A stretch of 64,000 bases of DNA from Geopsychrobacter electrodiphilus DSM 16401 (GCF_000384395.1 NZ_ARWE01000001.1:3942501-4006500), one strand, 5' to 3'; shown: positions 16,138 to 24,744, counted from the stretch's first letter. Numbers and translations: made by a program. The notes: generated from the sequence alone by a model not told the origin.

Positions 16138-16177
16138 AAAATAGGGAACGGCCGGTATGGTTGTTCCCTATTTTTTT
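16138..16177 (+). terminator. Intrinsic terminator ending the ssb-to-38-aa operon
   Basis: AAAATAGGGAAC pairs with GTTCCCTATTTT around a 13-base loop, followed by a run of T. It directly precedes a promoter-like box. Confidence 0.85.
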
Positions 16178-16184
16178 GTGAAAG

Positions 16185-16212
16185 ACCTACCCCCCTCCCT
16201 CATTTACAGAAT
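16185..16212 (+). promoter_or_regulatory. GC-rich promoter-like box, copy 1
   Basis: ACCTACCCCCCTCCC at 16185-16199 is followed by TCATTTACAG. The same arrangement appears, on the - strand, before the conjugation operon and before parM. It lies 8 bases after a terminator and 12 bases before the next gene's start. Confidence 0.55.
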
Positions 16213-16223
16213 AGAGGGCAAAA

Positions 16224-16493
16224 ATGCCGAAGGTCTTGATACAGACATATCTCGAAGCAGAGTCCCCGCGCCATGCCTGGTATCAGATCCGCATGATCCA
16301 GTTGGCCGAGGGGTTTGTTGTCGAGAAAAAATCCGGGAGCCATGGACACAAGGCACAAACGGAGGCCTGGTTCCGTTGGGAGACCGCAGCGGCGAGAAAA
16401 GTCTACGACAAGATCCTGAAAGCAAAAACAAAAACTGGCCGAAAGCGTGTTTACCGGGAGGTTCCATCACCAGACCAGCTTGAGCTTTTTTAG
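16224..16493 (+). CDS. WGR-like domain protein (89 aa)
   Basis: It begins MPKVLIQTYLEAESPRHAWY, then FVVEKKSGSHG, a tryptophan/arginine stretch (TEAWFRWETA) and AARKVYDKILKAKTKTGRKR. The last part resembles the terminal helix and Lys/Gly-Arg end of WGR domains, but the WGR triplet itself is replaced. It is the first gene of a new rightward operon behind the GC-rich box. A nucleic-acid-related role is inferred from the fold resemblance only. Confidence 0.6.
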   Translation: MPKVLIQTYLEAESPRHAWYQIRMIQLAEGFVVEKKSGSHGHKAQTEAWFRWETAAARKVYDKILKAKTKTGRKRVYREVPSPDQLELF

Positions 16494-16504
16494 GGAGGAT
16501 AGCA

Positions 16505-16807
16505 GTGACGAACGAAGATGTCGCACAACAATGGGTAGAAGGTTTGTCGATCATCCGCCGCCATATCGACATGGCCATGGACCCTGAACTCTGGCAGAAC
16601 GATCCCCAAAAAGCTTTGGCTGCAACGGATCGCATAAACGGACTGAAACAATGGTGTCTGCAAGTTATGGAAACGATGCCCGCGTTGAAAAATAATTTTA
16701 TCCGGGACATCGAGGAACGAGGAAGTTGCGATGGCGGGGCTGTTCATCACGCATTCCCTTTCGCGCAACACCAGCAACCGCAGCCCGGTATCGGCCAGGA
16801 ACCATAA
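16505..16807 (+). CDS. Hypothetical protein (100 aa)
   Basis: GTG at 16505 follows AGGGAGGAT. The first 70 residues are a helical, Trp-containing domain (VEGLSIIRRHIDMAMDPELW). The last 30 are Gln/Pro-rich and could be tail or read-through, because another small frame starts within them. No family recognised. It is 11 bases after the WGR-like gene, in the same operon. Confidence 0.5.
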   Translation: MTNEDVAQQWVEGLSIIRRHIDMAMDPELWQNDPQKALAATDRINGLKQWCLQVMETMPALKNNFIRDIEERGSCDGGAVHHAFPFAQHQQPQPGIGQEP

Positions 16808-16838
16808 CCGAAAGATCGAGGCGGCATTATGCAGATGA
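16731..16838 (+). CDS. Possible small protein (35 aa) overlapping its neighbours
   Basis: ATG at 16731 follows GAGGAAG. The short product is MAGLFITHSLSRNTSNR and a basic tail. Its stop overlaps the start of the next gene. It overlaps the end of the 100-aa gene by 77 bases in another frame, so only one of the two ends may be real. Confidence 0.25.
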   Translation: MAGLFITHSLSRNTSNRSPVSARNHNRKIEAALCR

Positions 16839-17125
16839 CAAGGGTTGTTCCGGTCTGGATTAAGGTCGCCGGCCTTCTGCTCGTGGTGGGATTCTTTTGT
16901 TTGCAGATTTTCGGCAAAGAGCGCCCGATTTCGATGAGGCAAACGAATCAGGTTATTACCCCAGAACCGAGTCTGAATCATGGCCTGGCAGGAAAGGCGG
17001 TTGCTAACACCAAACAGATCACGGCCAAACTTTTCAGTCCGGTGGTCGAGGCAAATAGTTCCCCCATTATTCTCCGCGCCACCGAAGACAAACCTTACTA
17101 TCAGGATGAAGAAGCCGACAAATGA
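16829..17125 (+). CDS. Membrane-anchored hypothetical protein (98 aa)
   Basis: An N-terminal uncleaved anchor (VWIKVAGLLLVVGFFCLQIFG, shown here up to residue 28) is followed by an extracytoplasmic tail of about 70 residues ending in acidic DEEADK. It overlaps the next gene by 4 bases (ATGA). No family recognised. The topology would suit a small partner of the membrane hydrolase encoded next. Confidence 0.55.
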   Translation: MQMTRVVPVWIKVAGLLLVVGFFCLQIFGKERPISMRQTNQVITPEPSLNHGLAGKAVANTKQITAKLFSPVVEANSSPIILRATEDKPYYQDEEADK

Positions 17126-17586
17126 AGTGGCACAATCACAAGCTCTGCACAGTCTGTGTCATGTTTGCCGTAACCGGGCGGCTGTTGCCCGCATTTATCG
17201 CCGGGCTGGGCTCCATCCTGCCAGATGTTCTTGAGGTGGGACTGGTCAGACACCGAACCCTGACTCACTGGCCCTTTGTTTATGCCGCACTTATTCTGAC
17301 AATCGTCCCGGCAATCAAGCTCGTTTCCTGGTGGGCCTGGCTGATCGTCGGATGCCTGCTGATCGGCTGCATCCTCCATCTGGCTGAAGATGGTCTAAGC
17401 AAGGGCGGCATCCCCCTATTCAATCCAGCAGGGAAAAAGTATGGATTGGGGTGGTATATCACCGGCACCATCACCGAAACATTTGTCACTGCGGGCATCG
17501 TTCTAGTGGCCCTGTACATTGCTGGCCAGCGCGGATTTCTCTCAACCGATTTTCTGGCGGAAGAAATCCGCTGGCTTCTCTCTTGA
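17122..17586 (+). CDS. YdjM-family (LexA-regulated inner-membrane) metal-dependent hydrolase
   Basis: 154 aa with four hydrophobic segments. The family pattern is clear: GSILPDVLE followed by RHRTLTHWPFVY, and LHLAEDGLSKGGIPLFNP, which carry the Asp and His residues proposed to bind metal in YdjM/DUF457 proteins. The activity of these proteins has not been established. It overlaps the anchored protein gene upstream. YdjM members are often found on mobile elements and are SOS-controlled in E. coli. Confidence 0.8.
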   Translation: MKWHNHKLCTVCVMFAVTGRLLPAFIAGLGSILPDVLEVGLVRHRTLTHWPFVYAALILTIVPAIKLVSWWAWLIVGCLLIGCILHLAEDGLSKGGIPLFNPAGKKYGLGWYITGTITETFVTAGIVLVALYIAGQRGFLSTDFLAEEIRWLLS

Positions 17587-17588
17587 TC

Positions 17589-17705
17589 ATGAATCTCCTT
17601 ACGGAACTTCGCCAGGAGGAAAATATCGTGAGGATTGGCGAGGGCATTTTCGGATCTATATCCAATGGGTTACAAATCACCTACCAACAAGGAGAAAATG
17701 TTTGA
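17589..17705 (+). CDS. Small protein (38 aa)
   Basis: ATG at 17589, only 2 bases after the YdjM-like gene; product starts MNLLTELRQEENIVRIGEG. An internal GTG at 17627 is preceded by CAGGAGG and could be the true start of a 25-aa peptide. Its stop overlaps the TTG start of the next gene (TTGA). It may act as a coupling peptide for that gene. Confidence 0.4.
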   Translation: MNLLTELRQEENIVRIGEGIFGSISNGLQITYQQGENV

Positions 17706-18013
17706 AAATTACCATTGAGGAATATGCCACCGCCGTTCAATTTCTTGCCGGACTCGCACAACAGGACACCTCTGGAAGTCGGGCCGCTGCCCAAGTTTTG
17801 CTGAGTGCCTACAACGGTGAAGAGTGGCAACTGGACATTACGGATCTCGGGGTTTTGAGTTCAGACTACTATTTAGCGGCCTTGGCTGTTATTCGTGGAC
17901 GAACTGAACTGATGATCGAGCCGCATAAGCTGATCGAGAATGGTGAGGCAATTTTTGATCGGCTCTGGGATCTCTGGCAAGCGTTTCATGTCAAGAACAG
18001 AGGGAAGGGATAA
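17702..18013 (+). CDS. Hypothetical protein (103 aa)
   Basis: TTG at 17702 is chosen because AAGGAGAAAATG lies just before it and the sequence KITIEEYATAVQFLAGLAQ begins a clean domain. Longer in-frame starts would cover the previous gene. All-helical with a conserved-looking TDLGVLSSDYYLAALAVIRGR. No family recognised. It is the last gene of the 16.2-kb operon. Confidence 0.5.
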   Translation: MKITIEEYATAVQFLAGLAQQDTSGSRAAAQVLLSAYNGEEWQLDITDLGVLSSDYYLAALAVIRGRTELMIEPHKLIENGEAIFDRLWDLWQAFHVKNRGKG

Positions 18014-18151
18014 CGCTCTTTTTGTCACCATTCTTCACTGCACAAAATATAGTCAAAATGCTAAGCGGGCAGTCTTCTTCCAACATGCCCGTTCCCTGTT
18101 CACAGCAGACAGGAGAGTTATCCCTCCGAACTGTGGATTTCGGCCGGATTC

Positions 18152-18177
18152 AAGCAGGTAAGCCACCTGCTTTTTTT
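18152..18177 (+). terminator. Intrinsic terminator
   Basis: AAGCAGGT pairs with ACCTGCTT around AAGCC, followed by seven T (18171-18177). It closes the operon ending at 18013; the stretch 18014-18151 holds a small CGGGCA/TGCCCG hairpin and no gene. Confidence 0.8.
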
Positions 18178-18226
18178 GAGTCGTTTTTACTATACATAAT
18201 TACTCTTCTGTACAGTAAAAGGTTCC

Positions 18227-18267
18227 ATGCACGAAAACAAAGTTGATGCGATGCACAAAAACAAAGT
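18227..18267 (+). repeat. 17-bp direct repeat upstream of the tyrosine recombinase
   Basis: ATGCACGAAAACAAAGT at 18227-18243 and ATGCACAAAAACAAAGT at 18251-18267 differ at one base and start 24 bases apart, about two helix turns. They may bind the recombinase or a regulator. Bases 18268-18384 hold no gene; the untranslated leader of the recombinase gene is there. Confidence 0.55.
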
Positions 18268-18384
18268 AAACCACCAAAGCACGAGCAGCTCGTTTAGTCG
18301 AATCCCTTCGAGCATAGACCCTTCACAATCCGTTGCCGGCTAGAGACAGAATCGGGACTGATTGAAAATATAAGGAATGCCACT

Positions 18385-19374
18385 ATGAGTGATCTTGTGA
18401 AAATCATTGTTTCTCCGGCAATCGCAGATACAGACCTCTCTGACCTTCTGGCTGACTGGCTCAACCTCGATGTTGCCAACGGGGACGCTTGCGCCGACAC
18501 TCTGAAGACCTATCAAAGCCAGATTCAGACCTGGCTGACCTGGTGCAGCGAAAACTCTGTATATCCCGGACAAGCAACCACCGAGGATGTCAAAAACTGG
18601 CGCAAGGATCTGATCGATACCGGAGCAAAGCCATCAACGATTTCCCTGAAGCTGACAACCGTCCGCAGATTTTATCAGTCCGCCGTAGACAGGAGACTGA
18701 TCGAGAACAACCCGGCAACCAATGTCCGCGCCCCGAAGGATCGACGGGCAAAAAAGGAACAGATCAAACATCTGTCAGCTGGCGAAGCCGAACTGCTGTT
18801 CAGAGCCGTACCCTCGGGCGGTGGAGTTAAGGCACTGCGAGATCGAGCAATGGTTGGATTGATGGCACTGGAAGGGTTACGAAGAGTAGAGATCGTCCGG
18901 GCCTGCGTTTCCGACATCGAGGGGAATGCACAGGAAATGCGGTTGCTGATTCACGGCAAGGGGAAGGAGAGGTACGTCTACCCCCGTGAAGACACTGCTG
19001 CAGCTCTGACCGATTATCTAATAACTCGTGGTTCTGTTGTCGAGGATGAACAAGGAGACCCTCTTTTCGTCCAGATCCGCAAGGGCGGTCACATTGAAGG
19101 CAGAATTTCCAGGCAGGGTGTGAACTCAGTCATCGACCACTATCTACTCAAGGCAGGGCTTAAAAGGCAGGGATTGTCCTGTCATGCACTGCGACATACC
19201 TGTGGTGCGTTACTCTACCAGGCAACAAGGGACATCAGGGCTGTTCAGGAAACCCTGGGACACAGTAATATCTCCACTTCTGCCGGCTACGCTCACATCA
19301 TCGAGCGAGGGCAGGCACGATACACCAGGCAGATCCCCGTGGGGTTACGGAAAGAACGTGAGGGTGAATTATGA
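18385..19374 (+). CDS. Tyrosine recombinase of XerC/D type
   Basis: 329 aa. A SAM-like N-terminal domain (DTLKTYQSQIQTWLTWCSE) precedes the catalytic domain. The catalytic residues are all visible: Arg in EGLRRVEIVR, Lys in HGKGKERYVYP, His-Arg in HALRHTCG, His in LGHSNIS and the nucleophile Tyr in SAGYAHI. It is likely to resolve multimers or to move an inner segment; the main integrase is the serine recombinase at the right end. It overlaps the following membrane gene by 4 bases. Confidence 0.93.
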   Translation: MSDLVKIIVSPAIADTDLSDLLADWLNLDVANGDACADTLKTYQSQIQTWLTWCSENSVYPGQATTEDVKNWRKDLIDTGAKPSTISLKLTTVRRFYQSAVDRRLIENNPATNVRAPKDRRAKKEQIKHLSAGEAELLFRAVPSGGGVKALRDRAMVGLMALEGLRRVEIVRACVSDIEGNAQEMRLLIHGKGKERYVYPREDTAAALTDYLITRGSVVEDEQGDPLFVQIRKGGHIEGRISRQGVNSVIDHYLLKAGLKRQGLSCHALRHTCGALLYQATRDIRAVQETLGHSNISTSAGYAHIIERGQARYTRQIPVGLRKEREGEL

Positions 19375-19673
19375 AACCACTGCACCTGCTTTGGCAATTC
19401 TGGGAAGACTGGTGTGATGAAGATGCTCCAGCCATTGCAAAGGAAATTGGCTTTACGGCTTTCCTCGGCGCGACTATGCTCTTGCTTGGAGTAGTTGTCT
19501 ATAAATGGTTGGTTGCGCAGCCACCGCAAATAGTCCGTTTTTCCCCACTTCTTCTCTTCTTGATATTTTCGGGCTGTTGCTGGCATGTTGGGCGGAAGGC
19601 ATCGGCTTTTGGCTACATCGGAATAGTAGCAATTATAGGAACTGCAATCTGGCTCAAGAACCGAGGTTATTGA
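19371..19673 (+). CDS. Membrane protein (100 aa)
   Basis: Three hydrophobic helices (about 30-47, 57-73 and 80-94) after a Trp-rich cytoplasmic start. The ATG overlaps the recombinase stop, and the nuclease gene begins 2 bases after its stop, so the three genes are one operon. No family recognised. Confidence 0.55.
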   Translation: MKPLHLLWQFWEDWCDEDAPAIAKEIGFTAFLGATMLLLGVVVYKWLVAQPPQIVRFSPLLLFLIFSGCCWHVGRKASAFGYIGIVAIIGTAIWLKNRGY

Positions 19674-19674
19674 T

Positions 19675-20346
19675 ATGACCTGGCTGGCAACTCTACTTCT
19701 GCTGCTGATTACTGGCCTGCCTTGTTCTGCTGCGTCCTTCACCGGTAAAGTGGTTAAAGTTTCTGATGGGGACACGATCCAGGTTCTCAAGGACGGAAAA
19801 GCGGTCAAGATCCGACTGGCGGAAATCGACTGCCCGGAGACAAGTCACGGGAAAAATAAGCCCGGCCAACCTTACGGCAAGGCAGCCAAACGGTTCGCTC
19901 TCGATCTGGTAGGCGGCAATACTGTCCGCATTGATGTTGTGACAAAAGACCGCTACGGCAGGACCGTTGGCAAGGTCGTTCTTGATGATGGTTCAACCCT
20001 GAATAAACGACTGGTACAGGCTGGCCTAGCCTGGGTGTACCGCCAATACGCGAAAGATCCCGCCCTAATTGATTTGGAAGTTGAAGCTAAGGCTGCCAAG
20101 CGTGGCCTCTGGTCCGATCCAAACCCTGTCCCACCCTGGGAATGGCGTCACGGTGCGGGCTGGGGGAAAAAGGGCTCTTCATCCAAAGCGAACCCAATTC
20201 CAGCAACAAATGGTCAATGCGGACAAAAACGGTACTGCAATGAGATGTCGAACTGCGAGGAGGCGATCTTCTTTTTGACCCAGTGCGGAGTGTCCAGTCT
20301 GGACAGTGATAAAGATGGTGTTCCGTGCGAATCGCTTTGTCGGTAG
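19675..20346 (+). CDS. Exported thermonuclease (SNase) with excalibur domain
   Basis: 223 aa. Signal peptide of about 20 residues (LATLLLLLITGLPCSAA). The SNase fold follows with GKVVKVSDGDTIQV, RLAEIDCPE (Arg and Glu of the active site), DRYGRTVGKV (second Arg) and LVQAGLAWVYRQY. After a linker, the C terminus has a cysteine-rich excalibur calcium site, DSDKDGVPCE. Exported SNase proteins are frequent on conjugative plasmids and ICEs. A role in clearing or processing DNA in the periplasm is plausible. Confidence 0.93.
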   Translation: MTWLATLLLLLITGLPCSAASFTGKVVKVSDGDTIQVLKDGKAVKIRLAEIDCPETSHGKNKPGQPYGKAAKRFALDLVGGNTVRIDVVTKDRYGRTVGKVVLDDGSTLNKRLVQAGLAWVYRQYAKDPALIDLEVEAKAAKRGLWSDPNPVPPWEWRHGAGWGKKGSSSKANPIPATNGQCGQKRYCNEMSNCEEAIFFLTQCGVSSLDSDKDGVPCESLCR

Positions 20347-20766
20347 TTCGTCAAGAGCAGCTGCCGAACACCTCAAACAATAAGTAGATGGTAGACTCCG
20401 CTTCAAAGTGCGCCACCCAAGCTAATATTAAGACGTGAAAGGCAGGACCGACTCAAGTTTTTCAATATCAAGCGCTTCAAAACTGAGCAATTTGGTCTCA
20501 GCTCTTAGGATATTTGAGATGGGCCTCCTGATTATATAACAGAAGGTCACTAAGTGATTTCTAGCGTTTGAGGCCTAAGGATAGACCTTATGTATCAATA
20601 CTCAGTTAGGTTTATCTAGCTGCATTTTTCCGAACTATCGAAGTAAGAATAGTCTGAAGGCAAATTAAGCTTGACAGTACGGTCAGGAGGCTCTTTGTTT
20701 TTTCCTAGTCCAGTTTTTTTTGGGGTCTAAAGGACCAATCTCGGCAACAGCCACCTCCCGATTCTG
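20347..20766. other. Intergenic boundary between maintenance region and metabolic island
   Basis: About 420 bases with no gene, no clear repeat and no convincing intrinsic terminator. Composition is more AT-rich than both sides. The rightward nuclease operon and the leftward OYE gene converge here, which suits the insertion edge of the cargo. Confidence 0.35.
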
Positions 20767-21882
20767 TTAATCAGCACACAAAGAACATTTTACCGGCAGC
20801 CCCTGCCGAACGGCCAAAAGGCAGTTATTGCAGGAGATACAGCGAGCCTTATCGGACCGCCCGTTTGCAAACTGCTTTGCCAAATGGGGCTCCATGATAA
20901 AGGGGCGGGACAAGGAGATCACGTCAGCCTGGCCTTCTTTGAGGATAGTTTCCATCTGTGCCATTGTCCGCATTCCACCCACCAGCATTAGCGGAACCTT
21001 GCCGATCACCGGTTTGATCTCGGCCGCCGCTGCGAGGTGATAATTTTCCCTGAAGGCAAAGGCGCCCTTTTCCGCCCGATTACGGCTCATTGCAAGGGGG
21101 GAATAAGCGAGCGTGCCACTGCTAATTTCTATCCCATCGATTCCAAGTTCAACCAACCATTGAGAATAGATGGCGGCTAATTCTGGGGTTATCCCGGTCT
21201 GCGGGGTGAAATCGTCTGTGTTGAGTTTTATGAAAACCGGCAGATCGGCGGTTACGTTTTTCTTGATCGCCAGAAAAATCTGCTGGAGAATTCTGAACCG
21301 TTTCTCGTTACTCCCCCCCCATGCGTCGTCCCTGCGGTTGAAGAAAGGCGAGAGAAACTGGTTGATTAAGTAACCGTGGGCTGCATGAATTTGCACACCA
21401 TCGGCTCCTGCTTCAGACGCCCTACGGGCGGCATCTCCGAAGGCGGAGATTACTTCCTGAATTTCACCTTTCCCCATGATTTTCGGTTCAACGCCGAATG
21501 TCTGGTCCCTGCCATCATTGGAGGGACCTATGGGATCCAGCCCAGTAATCTCTTTTCTGGTCTGTCGTCCCGCATGTGCCAACTGGAAGACGAGCTTGCC
21601 CTGCTCCTCGTGGACAACCGAAACCAACTTTTTGAGGCCAGAGATCAAATGGTCACTGTAGATTCCCGTTTGTCTCAACCCAGCCTTGCCGGCCGGGTGG
21701 ACGTTCATGTGTCCGGGAACAATAAGGCCAATCCCCCCCTTGGCCAGATGACGATACCGGTTAAGAAGCGCCGGACTAACCTCTCCGGTTGTTTCCGACA
21801 TGCTCTCATAGGTCGCCGAATGCATCAGGCGGTTTTTAACGGTTAAGCGACCAAGATTAAGGGGACTGAATAACATCTGCAT
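20767..21882 (-). CDS. NADH:flavin oxidoreductase / Old Yellow Enzyme family
   Basis: 371 aa TIM-barrel flavoprotein: FSPLNLGRLTVKNRLMHSATYE at the start in two joined parts, FQLAHAGRQT, DGVQIHAAHGYLINQFLSP (substrate-binding His pair) and a phosphate-binding PLMLVGGMRT. The C terminus has CISCNNC, a later C and CSLC, resembling the iron-sulfur region of 2-enoate reductases. There is no added FAD/NAD domain, so electrons must come from a partner. It lies 222 bases downstream of the thioesterase gene, beyond a terminator, so it may be separately transcribed. Probable substrate: an enoate or enone intermediate. Confidence 0.88.
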   Translation of the reverse strand: MQMLFSPLNLGRLTVKNRLMHSATYESMSETTGEVSPALLNRYRHLAKGGIGLIVPGHMNVHPAGKAGLRQTGIYSDHLISGLKKLVSVVHEEQGKLVFQLAHAGRQTRKEITGLDPIGPSNDGRDQTFGVEPKIMGKGEIQEVISAFGDAARRASEAGADGVQIHAAHGYLINQFLSPFFNRRDDAWGGSNEKRFRILQQIFLAIKKNVTADLPVFIKLNTDDFTPQTGITPELAAIYSQWLVELGIDGIEISSGTLAYSPLAMSRNRAEKGAFAFRENYHLAAAAEIKPVIGKVPLMLVGGMRTMAQMETILKEGQADVISLSRPFIMEPHLAKQFANGRSDKARCISCNNCLLAVRQGLPVKCSLCAD

Positions 21883-22038
21883 GATGAACTATCCTTAGTG
21901 ATATTAGGGCTTGGTTATTGAGGCGTAAGAACAATAAGTAGAATGAATCGAAAAGATTTAACCAGACACAACAAACGAAATGGTCGCGCGAATTGATGTC
22001 CACTTTCCTCAATCTACCCCATTGACCCAGTATTTATT

Positions 22039-22072
22039 GAAAAAGCCCATCCCATTATCGGATGAGCTTTGG
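22039..22072 (-). terminator. Intrinsic terminator after the thioesterase gene
   Basis: On the - strand AAAGCTCATCC pairs with GGATGGGCTTT (one wobble) and is followed by TTTTC. It separates the main cargo operon from the OYE gene. Bases 21883-22038 have no gene. Confidence 0.65.
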
Positions 22073-22104
22073 GTATGCATGATAGATGGTTATTGCAGAG
22101 AATA

Positions 22105-22533
22105 TTAAATCAAAATAATTTCTAACTTTTCCCGAAGATCCGCGGGCACCTTAACAGGCTTGTTTGATGATCTATCGACAAAGACATGAACAACGTGCCC
22201 ATACGCTGAAACCAACGGTTCCCCCTTCTTGAATATCGCGACACCATATTGCACGGAAGTATTTCCAATTTTGTCAACACGCAGGCCCGCTTCCAAATGG
22301 TCGGGATAACCAACCGGAGCCAGATAATTGCACCCTGAGTTAACGACATAACCAACAACGGGACCTGAATGGATATCCAGGCCGCCATTTTCGATCAGAT
22401 AAAGATTAACTATGGTGTCAAAATATGAGTAATAAATCACGTTGTTCACGTGACCATACAGATCATTATCCATCCAGCGCGTGGTGAGAGGAAAGAAAAC
22501 CTTGTAATCGGTGCGCTCTGGTCGTTTTTCCAT
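22105..22533 (-). CDS. Acyl-CoA thioesterase, 4-hydroxybenzoyl-CoA/YbgC hotdog family
   Basis: 142 aa, single hotdog domain. TTRWMDNDLYGHVNNVIYYS (slightly abridged family motif) carries the catalytic Asp and the GHVNN turn on the central helix. A typical LEAGLRVDKIGNTSVQYGVAI strand pair follows. It would hydrolyse an acyl- or aroyl-CoA. Ribosome site GGAAGGAACAG. It is the last gene before the terminator of the cargo operon. Confidence 0.88.
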   Translation of the reverse strand: MEKRPERTDYKVFFPLTTRWMDNDLYGHVNNVIYYSYFDTIVNLYLIENGGLDIHSGPVVGYVVNSGCNYLAPVGYPDHLEAGLRVDKIGNTSVQYGVAIFKKGEPLVSAYGHVVHVFVDRSSNKPVKVPADLREKLEIILI

Positions 22534-22587
22534 ATACCTGTTCCTTCCGGGCTCTATTTGATTAACCTTTCAAGGATTGCTAGAACC

Positions 22588-22791
22588 TTAATTGCCATTT
22601 AAACGTCTTGAGGTGATTGATTCACCGCCGATTCCCCAATTATCCGTTTCAACTTCTTCGATAACGACCACCGTCCTGGCCGGGTTCTTACCTAAAACAT
22701 CGACCAGCATCTGGGTGGTTCTTTTGATCAATTCGGCCTTCTGTGCGGTGGTTGCACCTTCACGGGTGATCTTGATGTTGACGAATGGCAT
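22588..22791 (-). CDS. 4-oxalocrotonate tautomerase-family protein
   Basis: 67 aa, the family's usual size. The protein starts MPFVNIKI, so Pro1 becomes N-terminal after Met removal and acts as the general base. KAELIKRTTQMLVDVLGKNP is the family helix and VVIEEVETDNWGIGG the following strand. These enzymes interconvert enol and keto acids in aromatic and related catabolism. Ribosome site GGGAGG. It lies between the thioesterase and the aldehyde oxidoreductase genes. Confidence 0.9.
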   Translation of the reverse strand: MPFVNIKITREGATTAQKAELIKRTTQMLVDVLGKNPARTVVVIEEVETDNWGIGGESITSRRLNGN

Positions 22792-22844
22792 GCTTGCCTC
22801 CCTTCACTAGTGCAAGTCTCTTAAATTTCAATTTCCACTGCCTG

Positions 22845-24683
22845 TCAGTCTAGGAATTCTTCCAGCTCCGGTTCAAAAATTTTCCAGACCTTCTTCTCCA
22901 GCTCCGCAAAGAATTCAGGCGTAGCAATGCTGGGCAATTTGATATGTGGATTTGGAGTCTCATACACTTCAGCCGGTAGGGAAAATTCAGCCTTGGTATA
23001 ACCCTGCTGCAATTCCAAAGCGAGCCCCCGCAAAAAAGCCCGGCGTACCGCATTTTTCAATGCTTCTGTGGTGATTTCTAAATCTAATTCGCTCTTCAAG
23101 CAGCTGGTCACCATTTCAGTGCTGATCCCATTAGCGATATCGAAAAACTTGCACAGGCCAATCATGTCAAAGCCAACAATGTGAAGCTTTTCTTCAGTGA
23201 TCGCTTTGGCCCAGGAATCAATATCCGCCTTTCCTTCGCGGATTAGAAGACCGTAGGTTGCCATCGACATGTGACCGCCAGCAATAGCCCAAGCATATCC
23301 GGGGTTAGTTTCCGGCTGGTATGCCGCAATCTCCAACCCTTTGACGTGGTAGGCATAACTTGTCTCTCCGGTCGACTGCGACAGCCGCATTGAGCCCTGA
23401 CCGATCTCCGGCAGCTTCCCTTCACCGGTCAGAATGATCAACTCACGAATTTTTTCATAGTCGCCGAAACTCGCACCATTGAGGATTGTTGCTTCCGGGT
23501 GCCGCTCGTTATAGGCCAAGGCGTAGGAAATCGTCACCCCGAGGGAGATAGAGTCCATGCCGTAGTTATCGCCCAGCTGAATCAGCCGCGCCGCCTGACC
23601 AGCATCATGGATACCGAGGTTGGTGCCAAGCAGGTTGAGAGGCTCATAATCGAACTTGGCTAGGAACTCCCCTCTGCTGCCGTCAGCGTTCTTCTCTGAG
23701 ATATTGTTGTGACATGAAATTCCGCAGCGAAAACAGGCCTCAGACTTGATGTCGTACTTCTGCTCGACGTTCTCACGCAGCAACTTTTCCGGCAGGTCAT
23801 TTCCCTGGGGACGGAAGTTGTTGAAGGGAACCGCATGAAAGGGTTGCATGACATCGTATGCGGCCCAAGTACCGCCACCGCCACCACGACTGATCGGTTG
23901 CAGCCGCGCAGAACCACCCCCTTTGAGAACATTGAGGTTAGCCTTCTTTACTGTTTCGGTAAGCGGTTTGAGTTTGTCACTGCTTTGGGCGACCAGGGCA
24001 AGGATGTTTTTGTAACCCATCAGACTTCCCATCCCACCACGTCCGGCAAAACGACACTTGTCTTCACCCGATTTGAGCTGATTTTCGGTCGAGAGTGCAA
24101 CCGCACCCATGTAGTTATCCTGCCAATTCTCTCCGGCCTGACCGATAGCTGCAAAGTGGGCGTTATCGTACTCCTTCTGCAAAACCATAATTTTGGCGTG
24201 AGTGGACAGGCCGAGAAGATGAGTCGCAGACTTTGTCTCGACCAAGGGACCACCAGACGTTTCTTTGATCAATATATAGACGGGAGTTTCGGAGCGATTT
24301 TCAAAAATCAACTCATCCAGACCAGTCCACTTGAACTTTGCACCAAATTTACCGCTGCCGGTCGACCAGATAGCCGCAGGCAAACCTTTTTTCGAGCTCT
24401 TTATTGGACTATATCCGGAAAAATAGGTGCGCATTCCAGTCATGACACTACTGCCGGTGAACAGCCCGGTGTTAACGATCAGTGGGTTCTGGTCGCAGTA
24501 AGCTTTTTCGATCTTCCGTGTCGCAAGAGTCTGAAATGAACGACCAAAACCCCCAAGCACATCTTCCAAATTGCGGCAAGGAAGATCTTCCATTTTCTGT
24601 GAGCCGGTCTTCAAATCGAGGGTACAGCGTTTATATTGAACCTCAGCAGGATTCGCAGCAGGGTCAGTCGTCATAATTTTCAT
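22845..24683 (-). CDS. Aldehyde:ferredoxin oxidoreductase-family tungsten enzyme
   Basis: 612 aa from the ATG at 24683, which is 8 bases after GGAG; the upstream ATG at 24692 is only 3 bases from it. The 4Fe-4S ligands C317, C320 and C324 are in CFRCGISC; a later Cys is in DMIGLCKFF. AOR features include NTGLFTGSSV, AAIGQAGEN, RGGMGSLMG and DSISLG for tungstopterin and cluster binding. It oxidises aldehydes to acids with ferredoxin. No ferredoxin or AorA/C-like partner is encoded next to it. The MoaD-like gene immediately upstream is the usual companion. Confidence 0.92.
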   Translation of the reverse strand: MKIMTTDPAANPAEVQYKRCTLDLKTGSQKMEDLPCRNLEDVLGGFGRSFQTLATRKIEKAYCDQNPLIVNTGLFTGSSVMTGMRTYFSGYSPIKSSKKGLPAAIWSTGSGKFGAKFKWTGLDELIFENRSETPVYILIKETSGGPLVETKSATHLLGLSTHAKIMVLQKEYDNAHFAAIGQAGENWQDNYMGAVALSTENQLKSGEDKCRFAGRGGMGSLMGYKNILALVAQSSDKLKPLTETVKKANLNVLKGGGSARLQPISRGGGGGTWAAYDVMQPFHAVPFNNFRPQGNDLPEKLLRENVEQKYDIKSEACFRCGISCHNNISEKNADGSRGEFLAKFDYEPLNLLGTNLGIHDAGQAARLIQLGDNYGMDSISLGVTISYALAYNERHPEATILNGASFGDYEKIRELIILTGEGKLPEIGQGSMRLSQSTGETSYAYHVKGLEIAAYQPETNPGYAWAIAGGHMSMATYGLLIREGKADIDSWAKAITEEKLHIVGFDMIGLCKFFDIANGISTEMVTSCLKSELDLEITTEALKNAVRRAFLRGLALELQQGYTKAEFSLPAEVYETPNPHIKLPSIATPEFFAELEKKVWKIFEPELEEFLD

Positions 24684-24744
24684 CACATTCACTCCTTATG
24701 GCTGGACAGAGAATCTCAATTGGAGTTAGCAACAGAAGCTACCC

